Source of the DNA: Sipunculus nudus
Taxonomy: Eukaryota > Annelida > Sipuncula > Golfingiida > Sipunculidae
DNA: 64,000 nucleotides
NCBI GenBank assembly: GCA_026874595.1
Contig: CM049307.1
Location: 37,800,862 to 37,864,861, forward strand
Reading direction: 5' to 3'
Made by a program: the position numbers and the translations under genes. A model generated the notes under the pieces. It did not search any database. It was not told where the DNA came from and saw only the letters and a list, made by a program, of their open reading frames with translations. This document shows, in pieces, positions 36,561 to 50,752 of this stretch; position 1 is the stretch's first letter; each line of letters opens with the position of its first letter.

Positions 36561-37767
36561 TCTCTGCTCTTTGATGCTGACACAGCGAGTGACTTGGCAA
36601 CCAGCCGCTATTACACCCTTATGTTTGCTTCCCTTGAAAATAACAGCCAGGGTCTAACCCTAACCTAGCCTTGAATTAAAGAACACAGGCAGCCGCTGCG
36701 CTAGATCACTGAAAAAGAAGCAGGCGCATTTATTTATGAACACGGCCTGGAAGATACCTCCCTGCGCTTCATCTTCTACGTTATCACCCCTACAGCAACA
36801 TCACCAATCCTTTCATTGGACCAGGCAATACATGTCAGTCTCTTGCAAAACACATCTAATACAAGTCCCAATTAATGCATGCTCATGTTTGAAATTTCAG
36901 ATCTTGATGTCATTTTTTTCACCTCCTGAGCAGAGGATAAAATTTACACCCCAGTTGGTGTCATGATTCACCCTATGCCATCAGTGCTGGCAAATAATGC
37001 ACAGCACGATATATCCGTTTGCCTACCAACACATTTTCAGCAACTTGAACTAGCCCTTTGAAAAAAAATTTACTTATATCCTAATTACTCTGACTTTTAA
37101 TACCGTTTCCTAAATATTTTTGTGATCAAATACTGTCAGGTGAAGCTTGGGCATCTTCTGTCATCTAACTGTATGTTCATTGTATTGTACCTAGTGTCTT
37201 TTATTTGTCCTGGCCATAAATTTGTATATAGGAGCTACAGTGGTCCGGTATAACCTTATTTCTTTAATCAAAGAGGCAATGAAGCTGCAAAAACATTTGG
37301 TCATAATAGTTAACCCACTTGGATCAAACAGGATAAAGCCCCACATACACGCTGGATGGGATTTATTTATATTTCATCATGAAACCCAGGCATTAATTAT
37401 TACCAAAGCTGCTATGAAAACTCCAATAAATCTGGCCAGTTATAGAAACTAGACTCGTTCCCTGTCTTGTCCAAAAATAAAATTAGACTGGCTCCCTCTC
37501 CTGGATTCTCTCCCAGCTGCAGAAATTTAAGCATGATCCTGTCTGGTTTTAAACAATATAAGACTGATGCCCTCTTCATTAAGTGCTAAAATATGAATAA
37601 GGAATATGAATAATTTCCACTTTAAAATCTATATTAAGCTAAATAGACAATCAGTCTGGGTGATCAGATAAGGAATATCCAAGAATAAACAATAACATAA
37701 CAAACACACCCATTTAGAAACATAACTCATATTTAAAAAAAAAATAAAATATAAATATTTTTCTTAC

Positions 37768-37873
37768 CTGTTTTTGGATCTATACCTGGTGGAATACCCA
37801 TATGTGCTGGCGGGGGCTGCGCAAAGTGGTCTAATAACGGAGAAAATGGATTGGGCGGCTGCATCACCTTGCT
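37768..37873 (-). CDS. TCF/LEF: TCF/LEF exon, context-dependent region (SKVMQPP..IDPKTG)
   Basis: This 106-base exon lies between TTGTTCTTCAG and GTAAGA. It reads SKVMQPPNPFSPLLDHF then AQPPPAHMGIPPGIDPKTG. It corresponds to the vertebrate block starting SNKVPVV and ending VDPKTG, with the same phase-0 start and the same split Gly at the end. It is therefore a conserved exon boundary. It is the most 5' exon I can recognise. An in-frame ATG (Met4 here) could serve as an internal start if an internal promoter made a form lacking the beta-catenin-binding domain, as in vertebrate LEF1 and TCF7. No such promoter is evident. Confidence 0.95.
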
Positions 37874-38104
37874 CTGAAGAACAATAAACAACACAAATTT
37901 AAATATAACTAATAAACACCTGATGCTAAAGATACAAATGAAGTATTTCCTAACGGAAAATCTTACAGACACACTTGACTTTATAAAAAGCTGATTTTTA
38001 AGTCACTCTATTTATTATATTTGACTGCGCATATTCATCAAAGATATATAATTCTTTATCATTAACCCTGTTTTACGTTTTATCAATTATACAACTGGAG
38101 GAGT

Positions 38105-38410
38105 TAAAAAAATAAAAAATGTAATTTATTGTCATTTTACAAAAGATTATTTTAAGAAAATAAAATACAACCTAGTCTGATATTATATAATATAAAATAA
38201 TTTAATATAATATAAAATGTTTTATCAAATCAAATGAATTCTAATCAAATTTGAAATGAAATAAAAATAAAATAATAAAATATAATTTAATTTATGAAAT
38301 GTTCTATTCCTTGGAATATAAAATAATACAATATATAATTTTCTATCTAATGTTATATAATATAAAATGTAATACAAAACAGCAAAACTATTTCATATAA
38401 CACATATAAC
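38105..38410. repeat. AT-only low-complexity stretch
   Basis: Degenerate repetition of words such as TATATAATATAAAAT over about 300 bases. Likely microsatellite-derived. Confidence 0.75.
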
Positions 38411-41400
38411 AGTATCATATAATGGCAGGTTTTTTCTTTTCTTTCAGTAAGCATTATCAGTATCATATTACACTGTCCAACATGTGTCACTCACTGCTTT
38501 CAATAATTCTGAAATGTGCCACACCCTGGGTGGATTTGAAATTCAAGCAGAAACGGTTAGGATGCCTAAGTACTGTTATCTAAATGGTATTTAATTAAGT
38601 ATCCAGCTGTGAGAGGGACCAGACAGCCTGGTCATTTAATAGTCCCTGTGGACACCCCGGTCTCTCTTGATGAGATGTAATTAATACTACTGAAGCTGGA
38701 CAAATACTCGAAACCACTTGCTCCACACATAATTTATATCCTATTAGGAAAATAGACGGCTCTTTTCTCCTCTCACCTCACACATTAAAATGGTTTAATG
38801 TTCGTAAACAATATCTATCACATTTTCAATATCATTTACAATTTAAGGTTTATATTTCCTGGGCCTATGGTGTATCTGCCCAATACAACAGATGCACAAG
38901 TATTCACCTGTAAATAATTATACGGCTTGATACATACAGAATGATTCGTGAAGACGGGCATGAAGTTTTGCCTATATCATTTATTGTATACTTTTAGGCC
39001 TTTGAATATTCACAAACAGTTGTAAGAGTATTTTATGTCTGTAACAGTTGCTATATTCATCAGATAAAACTTTTTCACAAAGTTTCTGGCCCAAGATGTC
39101 AAAATTACAAATTTCTGTGACATCAAGCATTTCTGAGACAAGTAGATACAAGACCTTCAATGGCAGATTAGCTCTGTCAAAACAAGGTCAGAGATTCTGA
39201 GTCACAAAATTTCTTCCACAAAATCTAAATCACACTGCAATTAATTATCTAACATGATTTATTTAAGATGATTAGATATTTTAGTTAAATTTTTGTTCCC
39301 AGTGCATAAAAGAGCTAAATTCATTCCCTGAGAGAAAAAAAAAATCCAGTTTATTTGAAAACCAGTTTTAACGGCACTGTTATGTCACTGGGGGGGGGGG
39401 GTTATTCCTGATCTATCAAATTACAATAAAACCTAAGCAGTTAAATCTGCAGTTATTTAGTGATACCACATATAAAATCAACTTCCCAATTTCAAGAGCA
39501 TCCAATACCAGTAGCAACATTTTATTGCAGTTAAATGTGTATATAATGAAATATTACTCCATTCAATACATCCCTCAAGCCTCCGGCAGTCTAAGCCGAT
39601 TGTGGCAATTTTTCACCCTCAGCAAGAAAGCTAATAACGTAATGCTGTCTTGAATGTCACATAGCATATATACATGTGGTTTAATATTCCAGCTTAAAAA
39701 TAATTTAGCAAGAAATATCAATTATAAACCATAAATAATGCCCGAGGGATGAATGCTATCAAAATTATGGTGACATAGACAATGAAGAGCGGGTGTTATT
39801 AGCCTTCTTTAATTCTAAATGTTTTCCTATATGGCGATATGTTTTGCTATTGGAGATGTTATCTCTGATTACGTTCCCTACCTAGACGGGCTCTGGGCCA
39901 CTATTCTTTATGTGGTTTGTCATCAAACCCATAAAAGAAGAAATCTGCCTCTGAAACGACTGAAATAAAAGTGAAGCCAACAGCTCCAAAATGATGCAGT
40001 ATTTCCAACATATGGCAAATTTATCAGGGCTGATTCCTCCATAACAGCTGCCTGAGGGGACTCAGTTCTAGTAAAGCTCCATCCCGAAGGCCAAAGACGC
40101 ATCGCTAAGCCACCAACAACCCATGGTTCATCTGTTCAGCTTATCATTGTACTACACTAACAAGAGACAAAATATTTCTGTGAAACTTATTTCTACTTCA
40201 TGTTATTATTTTATCTGCTGATAACTTATAAATTATTCTAGGTTCCCTTAATTTTTTTTTTATTTATTTACATGTATTTTTACATATTTATACTTGTAAT
40301 TTATTTTTATTTAATAATTACATTTTTATTTTTTGTATGTATAAATAACCAAACAGTTATTTTTTTAATCAATTTATCCAGAAGAATTTACCACAGAAAT
40401 ATTTGTCACTGATCCCTGTAAAGTTTGGAACAAATTTTCATGAAACAATTAAAAAGGCACTTTGTACATTTTGGTTTCTTAACTTATAATATTTGTGGTT
40501 TCGTGTAGTAGTAACCAGTCCTCCTTTCTGTACATAAACTGCAATTTACAATATGTAAAGGAATGGAGCTCATGCCAACTGACTTGGACCTGGACCGAAT
40601 AGAAGAAACATCATTTCTATGGCAATAATGCTATTATATTAACTGAAACTTGGGTACATGAAACTGATTATCTTAAAAGTTAACAGCTGAAGATATAAAG
40701 GCAAAAAAAGTCATTTTGTATGGTACCTATAATCTGAAGAAAGCTAGGGAAACTGATTTGACAAAAAGAAATCCACTCAATCCAGAATGGATAAGCAATA
40801 AATATATGTCATTTCATTAAGTGGCTTCTCAATGATTTTTATCTCCTTACTATCAGCACACCATGCCCACCCAGATGTAATGAATGAACTCTTCTTGACA
40901 ATAGTCAGGAAGGCCCATTCTAGGAGAAATAGGGGTGACAGGCCACAGCATCTAACCATGCACCCTGTGGCTTTAACGAGTGCATACAAAGTGGCTTTTT
41001 AAGTTTCTGGTTTCCCCTTTGATATTTTTTCACCTAAGAGGGATTTTCTCTCTCCTTGAGAGGAAATTGAATCTCTCGTGGCAGTGTACCTGCCAGTTTG
41101 CCCAGCTGCTTTACCTTAAATGCTGCTTCACACATGTCTCAAGTCCCTGTGTCTTTGTAAATTTCTGTGTTCTATACTAATCCAAAGCCCCCCACTTATA
41201 CGCCAGCCCCTTCAACCCCTGTGTTATCTGCATCCTTTCACACTGATACTCCCCAAGTACTCTTGTTATCAACAGAGAGAAAAAACATCTAATAACATGT
41301 CACTGGCATGTCAATTCACTTTCAAAGCTTAATGGGCTTGTTTTCATTTAAATATACTTTTGGGGTTCTTTTTTTCCCCCTGTTCGAGAATAATCATTCC

Positions 41401-41582
41401 ATCACTACTTAAGTAGCATTAGTAACATCTTGAAACTTTAAGGGATAACATTACATCATCCCATGCCAATGCTTTCCCCGCCCCAAAAGGGTTCACCTTA
41501 GGACTGAGAACACTTGTGGAAACAGTACCAGGGTAATTTACCCTAAAGATCAGTCAAATAAAGGGGAAACCCCTCTTAAAGA

Positions 41583-41720
41583 CCACAGGTAAGATGACCT
41601 AAGGTAATGATGACTTAAATTCCACAGGTAAATCGACCTAAGGTAATGACTTTCTTCAGATAAAATGACCTAAGGTTATGATGACATAAAATCCTCAGGT
41701 AAGATGACCCAAGACAATAG
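41583..41720. repeat. Four-copy degenerate tandem repeat with TGACCTAAGGTAATGA core
   Basis: Units of about 28-39 bases start at 41583, 41622, 41655 and 41693. Each has CAGGTAAGATGACCTAAGGT or a close variant. The core joins TGACCT to AAGGTAA, resembling everted nuclear-receptor half-sites (AGGTCA). Confidence 0.8.
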
Positions 41721-43146
41721 CAATGTGATGCAATGGGAGGCTGATGAGGGTTATCACTCTAGGTGTAAGCTCTGCTTCATCTGATGAGTTACAATACGGA
41801 GAGGATCAGGAAGCCCTGTGATGAAGCCCTGGGGATGGGAACAGTCACGACTCAGAGACAGATGGTCTCTAAATACTGCTGTGTGGGAACAATGGGAATC
41901 TTAAGAGAGAATGCTATATAATATCCGCATCTCATCCTGCTTATGAGTGAAGTATTTGTGCTACTGTGGGAAGGGGAATAGCCATGTCCAATCCAATATG
42001 CCCCGGAGCAATGTCCCCTCCCCGCACTGACCATACATTGTCTACAGGTAGTCCTGTGATATATACCTGACTTTGTGTCACTGATCATACCTGTGAAGAG
42101 GTGCTGACACAAAACCAACAAACAAGTCAGCTTCCTAGTAAATACCTGCCTTAACCCCTATCAATTCAAAACTGATCAAGCATGAATCTTGTTATTTTTT
42201 CTCCTCTAAAAACATCCTTCCACAAACTATACACAAAGAAAAAAGTTCTGTCTCTCTGAACAAAGTAGCTTATTTACTCTTTACAATATAATTAGAATAT
42301 AAATGTTAATATGTGTTATGTCAATCTGCAAAATCTTATACTTGCTGCAGTACAAACCCAGTTTATCCCCTTTAATGGGGAATGACCTGTTGCATTGTCC
42401 ATTATTAGGACATGGCCATAGTTCAAGAGGGGGCTTCAAATACAGGATTTACTGTAATAATCATAGAAAATAACATAGATTCCTGCTTGTAATGATCAGA
42501 TTAAAGGTAACATCTACCCAAAACTTTTTTAACATACATACAGGATGGCTGCAGGTGTCTGAGGACATAAAACTTGAACCGTATAAGAGCTGGGCAAAGG
42601 ACAAGTCCCAGTTGCCTGCTCTTCTTATTCCCTTTGTTAATCAACAGAAAGGTACAGCGTTAAGAGGCATAACTGTGCCTTTGACAGTACTGTGGTGTCG
42701 CACATGAAAGGCGCTAATTGGTATATCATCTCGTCATCGGGTGTTGGGTGGCCACATTATGCACAGGTATGCCTTTCCTTCATCTTTTCATCCCATGGCA
42801 CATCAAAATCCTGGCAATGGTTTGATCTGTGCTGGCAGTCCAGCAGGACCTGATGAGGGACTACAGCAGCACCAGGTGACAGCCCTCTTTGATATAATTA
42901 GAATCACAGAGACTAAATGTCAGCGGACCACAGCAGACATGCCACTAAATGATCTCCTCGGGAAGCCTTCCATTAATACGTTAAAACTCCCAAACATCAT
43001 AAGGTGCCGTCCCCTCTGTAATATCCCCTCTCAAATGATTCCCGTTGATATTACTGAAAAACTTTGGATTTATGTTTTTAAATTCATGTTTATATGTCAA
43101 GCCATCCTTTAATAATACAGCTCCTATTAAAGAGAATGCACCATGC

Positions 43147-43188
43147 ATATATATATAAATATATATATATATATACACACACACACAA
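43147..43188. repeat. TA then CA microsatellite
   Basis: Compound (TA)n(CA)n repeat. The periodic open frame on the minus strand here is an artefact of it. Confidence 0.9.
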
Positions 43189-44499
43189 TTTTTTGTACTA
43201 GTCAATTTCTTGTACCAGATATCAATATATAAGCGGTAACACAAATGCAAATATATATGAATATATGTATTCACTACAGAGCTGTGAAATCACACCACAA
43301 AGTGCAACACGTGCTTTGGATACAACCCCCATGTAAAGGTGCAAGGAAAGAAACTGGTGTGGCTGGGGTCCATGGGGTACACAATGTGCCCCACATCTGT
43401 CAGGCATTGGAATCTATCCTTTCCTAAATATACGATTTAGAAAGGCTGTGGGCAAAACAGACAAGATGTTGGGCCAGCAGGCCAAGAAAGCACTGGCACT
43501 CTTTCACTCCCTGCCACTCTCCCAACATGCACAGTGCAACTCTCCTAACATGCACGTCAGATTGTGTTATGCGAGATAAGTTTATCTACCTGTATAAAAT
43601 AGCGCCATTAAAGGTGCAAATGTAGTTCTTTTCATTACTATTTTATGTTATGTTAGTCATTTCTGATATGTGTCACTGTTACACTCAATTGAACAATAGC
43701 TGAAAGTTATTCAAGCTCAAGATTTTAAATCATTTTTAATCAATTTTTATTTAAATTATCAGGAAGAATATTTTATAATATTCTATTGTAATTTGTATAA
43801 ATGTAGTTATAAATTCTCAAAGATCTTCATTACATCAACTGAATTATTATGAAGAAACTCATTTTAAATCACATTTGATAAAGACTTAAATTTCTTTTTT
43901 TTACTAATTTTTTTTGCAATATTTTTAAATTTCTAATTTTAAAACCACAAAAAGGGAACTGGTATAATTGAAGGAAGCAAGTTTACAACAGTGTATTATT
44001 GTACATTTATCTGGTTAGATAGAGCCGTGGCATGTTTTTACTGGGTAATATTATCTCCTGTTTACATACAGATAACAATCTCCTGATGTGGGTCTAAAAA
44101 ACTGACAGGCTGACCCAGGCCACAAGGATCATCTGCAGAGCTGGTTTATGGGAGCAAACCTTTAACTACAGATTAAACTTCCATCACCTAGGAATAAACC
44201 TGTACCCCTTAACTTGTAGGTTTAAAACTTGAATATTTTGGATAAAACACTGTTTTAACCTGCTGACTCAAATACTGTCAGTATGAACCAATATATACAC
44301 AGAAGTTTTCTTTTCTGATCTGAACTTTGTATTTTCTGTATATGTCAAAAAAGGGAATATATTGAACATAAAAAACATGGGATTAAGGTGTATATATGTA
44401 TAATCCTAGAAGAAAGCTTATGTCAGGTTGCAAGGGTTTTCAACAGTAAAATTATCTGATTCTATATAGGACCACAGGGCAGATAGTTATCCTAACAAG

Positions 44500-45080
44500 C
44501 CAAATCAGAAAGCCCACCATGTTTACCCTAGACCTCTTTTTAACCAATCAAACATCAAAACATCATATGCAAATGAGGCTAGAGTAAGCCACCCTTCTTT
44601 GCCAGGCAACAAGATTTGTCCACGAGGGTGACTGGATTAATACCCATCCAGTAGTTTCCGGCTCGCTATTGGTCTCTAATCCCGGTGCTCGGGAGTACGG
44701 TGTTGCCAATATGGACGAGATTTACTGCGGGAATCTGCTGCAATGCCATCTGATTTGTCTGCGTGTAAAGAGCCGTTATATTATATTTTGTATTGATGTC
44801 ACTATTGGAGTAGGTGCGGGATCAATGAAGCAGGGTGATCCATTCGGGGCCTCCAATGGCTACAACCCACTCAAGGGTCCACTGAATCAATGGTTCACAC
44901 CTAATCGTTCTAATAATGAACCTGTATCACCTAAACAGAATTGGGAGTAATTTGCTATCATGTAGTTTCTAAATCTATGGGCAGGTTCCACACTTATCCC
45001 CTATAGCAATGCACCAAGCCTTATAGCTGGCGAAAATCTGCTGCGAAGCATAGCGATTTGCAGCAATTCAATATGCAGCT
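44500..45080. promoter_or_regulatory. Candidate intronic enhancer block
   Basis: A GC-balanced block with a POU octamer-like ATATGCAAATGAG at 44567, CCAAT-like words and many homeodomain cores. The plus-strand open frame at 44669-44950 does not resemble a known protein and has no clear splice sites. The regulatory role is a guess from composition. Confidence 0.2.
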
Positions 45081-45872
45081 GCCTACCACCATCGACCAAT
45101 CATATTAATCCTTGTCCAGCTTGTATAGCAATAATCAAGAACCTCTGGCAACGTGTCAATTGCAAGTACCACGAGAGACAAAGCTCCTTCATCTATGAGG
45201 TGACACCACTGCCGATAATTAGCTTTGCTTCTCCACTCTGCCACCAGGGGACCTACCTGCCATACAATACATGAGCAGGATTCTCCGCACAAGCCTACAT
45301 TGTGAATTCTTGTGTCACCAGGTGTTATAATTATCAAGAATATCAGATTTTATTGTTGATCTGGTTTAACACTAAATATTCTTTTTCTATTCATATTTTA
45401 CTCTTACAAATGGAAATTTTGTAAACATTGTGACACTAAAGTAGTGATACTATACTACATATTGTGGTTGTGTTAAAAATAAACTAGAAATTTTCAATTA
45501 TATTATGCATATAATGCACCATTAATATATGCCACTCTGGACAGATTGATTATACATATGGAAAGGAGAAAAGGGCAAAATACAAGAATTTGAAATAAAG
45601 GGTTTATGTAAATGAAAAGATGAAACCATTTCATTGTTAATCAAGTTCAGCTATTACCATGTTGCCATTTCTGATATTTAGTAGTACAATCAACATGAGA
45701 TGACATCAAGCTTCTAGAAGTTTTTTTATGCTATCAAGCATTAAATGGTAAATTTCATTTCATTTACTCTTAACACATTTTCTCAGTATATACAAGGAAG
45801 GTGTAAAATTTAATAATTCATATTTTTTTGTATATTTAATTTTCTGTTTTTCTTAATTATATTTATATATGG

Positions 45873-46180
45873 TGAAAATTATCTTTGAGATATCCAACAT
45901 TAATTGCTTATAACCTTTCCATTAAATTAGTATTTTATTTCATTGTAATCTTATGGTGTAAACATTAATTTAATAGAATTATCCTATAATTTGTTTCATT
46001 TTTCCCTTTGCCAAAAACAAAATTATGAAAATCACCTTATAGAATTCCAACATTAATGGTTTAAAATAATTATCTTTTCATTATATTAGTACTTTTTTCA
46101 TTGTAATTTTATATTGTTAACATGAATTTAATAGGATTATCCAGTACTTTGTTTCTTTTTTGTCATCGTCAAAAATCTAA
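45873..46180. repeat. Two-copy tandem duplication, about 153 bp
   Basis: 45873-46025 and 46026-46180 align along their length (shared words include TCCAACATTAAT, TTTCATTGTAAT, AATTTAATAG and GATTATCC or ATTATCC), with many substitutions and small indels. An old local duplication. Confidence 0.8.
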
Positions 46181-47533
46181 ACAAAAAAATTCCAACAAAT
46201 TTAGATTCATACACGACTATGTGCACTCACAAGATGTTACACCAGTCTTTGTGTAGTGTAACAAAGGGGCTACACCTTAGGCAGTAGCGGGAAGCTGCGC
46301 CATGTTTATACAGATTAGTACCTGTTACGCATTATTGCTGAAAATCCACATTTCCATTATCCTCCACAAATGTTCCTTCATTTGAATTTCAAATATCTTT
46401 AGGCCATGAACAATGACAGTGCAAACACAGGTGTTTCATAAGTTTATTTATTAGGTCTCACAGTATGCCCCATGAATCAATATTCAAATATATGCACACA
46501 CATATACATGTCATACACCGTGAAATGCACACAAAAAACTACTACGGGTAGCCAGGTAGTATTTTACATACAAAATTACTATCAGAAGCCTGCTGGTATT
46601 TTGAATATGGCACTGCCACAGGTAACTAGCTGGTATGTCATTACTGTAAATGTAACAAGCTAGTTTACTATTGGACAAGAGAAAGCACATATATATATAT
46701 ATGTTAATAAAAAAATTCACAGGCCATTGAAAGTCAGGTGATGCAAAAAAAAAACAACGAAACCATACATAACTGATAAGAACAAGTGATAAAATTTGTG
46801 TATTCATTTTTTTTTACTTCCTGTTAAATGCCTTGATTTTTATGTTCATGCTAATGTGGTGGGAACTATTGTTTGAAATGCCTTGTAATAAATGCATTAC
46901 TTTATACTTGCTAGGGAGTTTCTGTCAAAACCTTACTGATGTGTTCCCCTTGAGACCTGAAAGCGATCATGCATGGTCTATAATTCTGTGTTAAACCTCC
47001 GACATGGCACCTGACATTGATAAAAAGCCCCATACATACAGAATTATGTCAACCACACAGACACTGTCATATTTGCAGAGTCTGCTTTCCTGAATTTTTC
47101 ATGAACATTTTCTGCATGGTAATCACAAATGATACTTATTGGTTTTGGAAAAAAACAGGACTTGATGAACGTGATGAACAAGATCTTGATATATATCTTT
47201 GTATGGGTTTTGAAACAAATTTGGCTGTTTGGACAAAATAAATTACTGTATGCTAAATGCAATTTTTTAATGAAAGTTTACTCTTTTTTCCAATTATTAT
47301 TAACATTATATTTTACATCTATTCTTTTTTTTCTGAAAAACATCTCTCTCGATGGAATGTGACGAAAATAAATACAAAAATATTTGTTAAATAAAATAAT
47401 CATAATTACCAGAGAGAGTTGACTGAATTAGGTTCTAAAGCTATAAGCAGCTACTCACAACATGCACTTCTCTAAATATGCTCAAGGTTGGTTAAATTGG
47501 TCTAGAAATAGGTTTTATTTTTTAACATATTTT

Positions 47534-47536
<3 letters not shown>

Positions 47537-47587
<51 letters not shown>
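47537..47587. repeat. TA microsatellite, about 25 units
   Basis: Uninterrupted TA run of 51 bases. Confidence 0.95.
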
Positions 47588-47589
<2 letters not shown>

Positions 47590-47690
47590 CCATTTATATG
47601 ATTTTAAAATATTTCTTATAGAAATTTTATATAACCAATTTATAATTTTTTTAAATATTTCTTGGTGTGATTAAATTTCTAAAGTATATA

Positions 47691-47752
47691 ATTATTATTA
47701 TCATTATTATTAATATTATTATTATTATTATAAATATTATTATTATTATTAA
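47691..47752. repeat. ATT trinucleotide repeat
   Basis: Interrupted ATT repeat over about 60 bases. Confidence 0.9.
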
Positions 47753-50626
47753 TCAAGACTAATTCTAATTTGCAAGTTTAAATTGTTTTACAATTTTTTT
47801 CAATAATATCTGTATGGCTTGTATAATGCAATGCGTTCCACAATATTTAAACTTTGATTTAAACTGAAACCATGAATATTTTTAAAAAAAGTTCTAAAAT
47901 TACAGGTCCAGGAAAGTTTTCTGACTGAACTCATGTATGGGCAGGACTTCTTTGTTAATTGTTAATCCTGAAATTCTCCAACTTCTAAAGCTGCAAAGCG
48001 CTCGTAGAAACTCTTGTAGTTAAATACAATACGCAACTCCATTCCTTCTGATCCACTGGCGTTCAAAGAACAAACCCTAAACGCTCATTTTTTCCTTTAT
48101 GGGAAGTCATACCTTTAGCTCTCCTGGAATGATATTGTTATCTTTCTTCATGCTTTTTTTAATCTGATTTTTCTATTTGTATCTATCTGCTTAGAGGTTT
48201 AGCTTTCATGGAAATAATACTGTCTTGTCTTTTCCTTGACATAGTTTAACAAGAGGAAAATAACTGGTGTGACATTAGTAGAAAGGCAAATGTCAGCAGG
48301 GCATCGGGGGAACTTTTTTCAATTCCACTGGGGCGGACATGAAAATAAAAGCCCAAACAAAAAATCATTTTTTTTTTTCAAAATACCAATTCATGGGCGG
48401 TCTCCCTTCAAAACATGTCCATACAAGTAATCTCCTTCTTAATTATTTGGTTTATCATGGAATCAAGAGAAGCTGAATGTCATCTGAAACCTGATGCCGT
48501 GGAAAGAAACAAGAAGACATTTAGACAACCAACCATACCTCATGCATAAGTGAATTGACTATTGTATCAGTTCAAATGATATCTAGTTCGTTTTCTCATT
48601 AAAAGTCTCCACAATCAAGGTTTTCTGTACACGGCTTTTGCCCTTTTTTCGAACAAGCCTGTGGAATAAAGCCTTCTGTTGCCATAAATGATTTCATGGT
48701 ATAAGCCTTTATAGGGCTACTCTGGGGCTCGGTAAAAACTGGCGCTGCCTGTCTAGACGGACAATAAGCATACTGGTGGACAGATAAGACATACAGTGTG
48801 TATGTCCTTAGGACCTGATTGCCATTAAAAACTTTGTAAGACACCCAGATTTACTTCATCCTCACCAGAATACCTTTCTTGCAGCCACATTTTCTTATCT
48901 GCCGGTGATTTGACATACAAATGCATCATCAATGTAAAACACCATTTGATCACACACCACAAAATTGCAACAGCACAGTTTAGCAGACCTTGGGACTCAA
49001 GTTGAAAAAAAAAAAATGTTCAGCCTTCCTTTGACAGGCAGCACACTGTGAGAATTTGGTTTTTCTTCACACACAACAGGTCCCCAAAAAATATTTTCCT
49101 TCACTTAAGTACATTTTTCATTATGGATTTGACATAAGTACAGGAATAAAATTTACCAAATTCCGGTCACTTTTATATTACAGTTCTTTAGATTCTGAAA
49201 AAAAGTTGTCAGATTAAAAGAGATATCAGTCCTAGTGTATGTTTACTATTATCTTTTTTTTTTTCTTTCCTAACCTCTTCCACTCATTTTTTAAAGAAAA
49301 AGGATCTCTTAATGGACAACTTTGACAGATCTTTGTAGACCAAAATATACTTAGGAATAACATTTAAATATTAATTGTAACATCAATAATAAATACTTTG
49401 CACAGATGTCAAGACTTGTTATTAGAAACAATTAAATCATTTCAAACAAGATTTTTTTGTTGTGGATGTTGTTTTAAGACATTTTTAAGGCAAAATTAAA
49501 AAATTTATATGATGCTAAAAATTTGTTAAATAATTATTTCTGAAGTCTTGATAAAATTTCAGGAAAAGGTTAAGAATAGATTTGTTTATGGAATCTGTTA
49601 AAACCCCTTACATGTACTCCTGTTCCTGATGAAGCCAGTAAACTTGCAGGGCATTTCAATGAGAAAATGTGTACTTCAACACTTTTTATGAGATAACATC
49701 AGCCATATACCTACTTTTTGTGTTTGCATCCTTTTTTCATATATTTATCAAGGAAACCAGTACATAAGTCATGTTTCCCTTATCAGATATAAAAGCATGT
49801 GAACACACTGTGGGAAATAGAAATATGCAGGCGTGGGCGCAAAAATGTGAAAATTATATTATATTAAAGGCACAAATTAACAGGTAGAAATTAACAGCTG
49901 AAACCAAACATATACTGATGCATATTTCAAAAATATTCAATTTATATGCTGCATGTAAATTATATAATAGGTGTGTCACAAAAGGTGTGCACGTGGGTGC
50001 ACATTCAGGTCCAATGGTATCAAAGCATTACCTAATGTTTCCACCACTTAAAACAATCGTAACCATAGCCCTGTATTTATATGTATTCTGCTGTATATAT
50101 AGTTTAACATACCTCCTATCTAAGCTCTGCAGCTAATGCTAACAACATTATTATTGTAGATGAACAATTCTTAATAGAGGAAAGCGCACCTGGAAAATGA
50201 GAATTAGACAAGTTTATTAATGTGAAAAAATAACAAATTAAAAGTTTACAGAACACCACACAGAGATATATGATGAAGCCAGACATCTACTTCTGCTGTT
50301 CATGTTATTACATAAATGGGTCATAGGACCGTGATCGATCGGTTTGGGAAAAGCAAATAACAGTCTATCTAGTAAACACTGCACTCCACTTTTATGAGTT
50401 GTCATTTGATCCTTGAACAAGGGAGGCTAATTGAAACATACCCACAAACTGCTAAAACACCTCTGATCATAAATATAAATTTAATTCATTTTTTTTTTAT
50501 AAAGAGAAAATAAAAGTAACGATTAATTTGACAGATAAGGAAAATTTGATTTGTTGGTTTGTTTGACATTGTGTTGATATAGGATGAATAACTATTAATA
50601 GTTAAACATCTAACACCACTAATAGT

Positions 50627-50752
50627 TCTCCACATATATTTTAAATTGAGATATATATTTTTTGGAAATTAAATTCTTAATTAAAGGTCACTAAAAGATC
50701 TCCACATATATTTTAAAATTTAGATATATATTATTTGGACATTAAATTCCTG
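50627..50752. repeat. Two-copy tandem repeat, 72-bp period
   Basis: Both copies begin TCTCCACATATATTTTAAA and continue through AGATATATATT..TTTGG and ATTAAATTC. The second copy is partial. Confidence 0.85.

Larger units (their letters stand above)
21602..37767 (-). other. 16-kb intron in the context-dependent region
   Basis: Donor is AACAG/GTAAGA at 37768/37767 and acceptor TTTCATTGCAG before 21601. It contains simple repeats (TA at 23541-23568, C14 at 29486-29499, C16 at 30983-30998, AAT at 33090-33161), a CTCF-like motif (24145-24158) and GC-richer blocks (22600-22830, 29637-29950, 31400-31920, 36120-36560) that may be regulatory. The 126-codon minus-strand open frame at 31517-31897 resembles no known protein. 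I see no other exon in it. Confidence 0.8.
647..37873 (-). other. TCF/LEF: TCF/LEF transcription factor gene, 3' coding part (eight exons, two mutually exclusive)
   Basis: Summary of the locus. Conceptual splicing of the minus strand joins exons 37873-37768, 21601-21514, 15067-14858, (12821-12641 or 12604-12394), 4603-4423, 2724-2652 and 1022-647 in one open frame. Every junction has GT and AG and compatible phase. The product has the family order: context-dependent region, HMG box, basic tail, C-clamp, C-terminal tail. TCF/LEF proteins bind CTTTGWW-type sites in the nucleus, recruit Groucho/TLE when Wnt is off and beta-catenin when it is on. The N-terminal beta-catenin-binding domain is not visible here, so the gene must continue upstream. 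Identity as TCF/LEF is certain. One gene for all four vertebrate paralogues is the usual invertebrate state, but a second copy elsewhere cannot be excluded. Confidence 0.97.

Noticed and set aside
45083-45337. Minus-strand frame with an acceptor-like start (VGPLVAEWRSKANYRQW..)
   Set aside because: No similarity to TCF or other families that I know and no matching donor; part of a GC-richer intron block.
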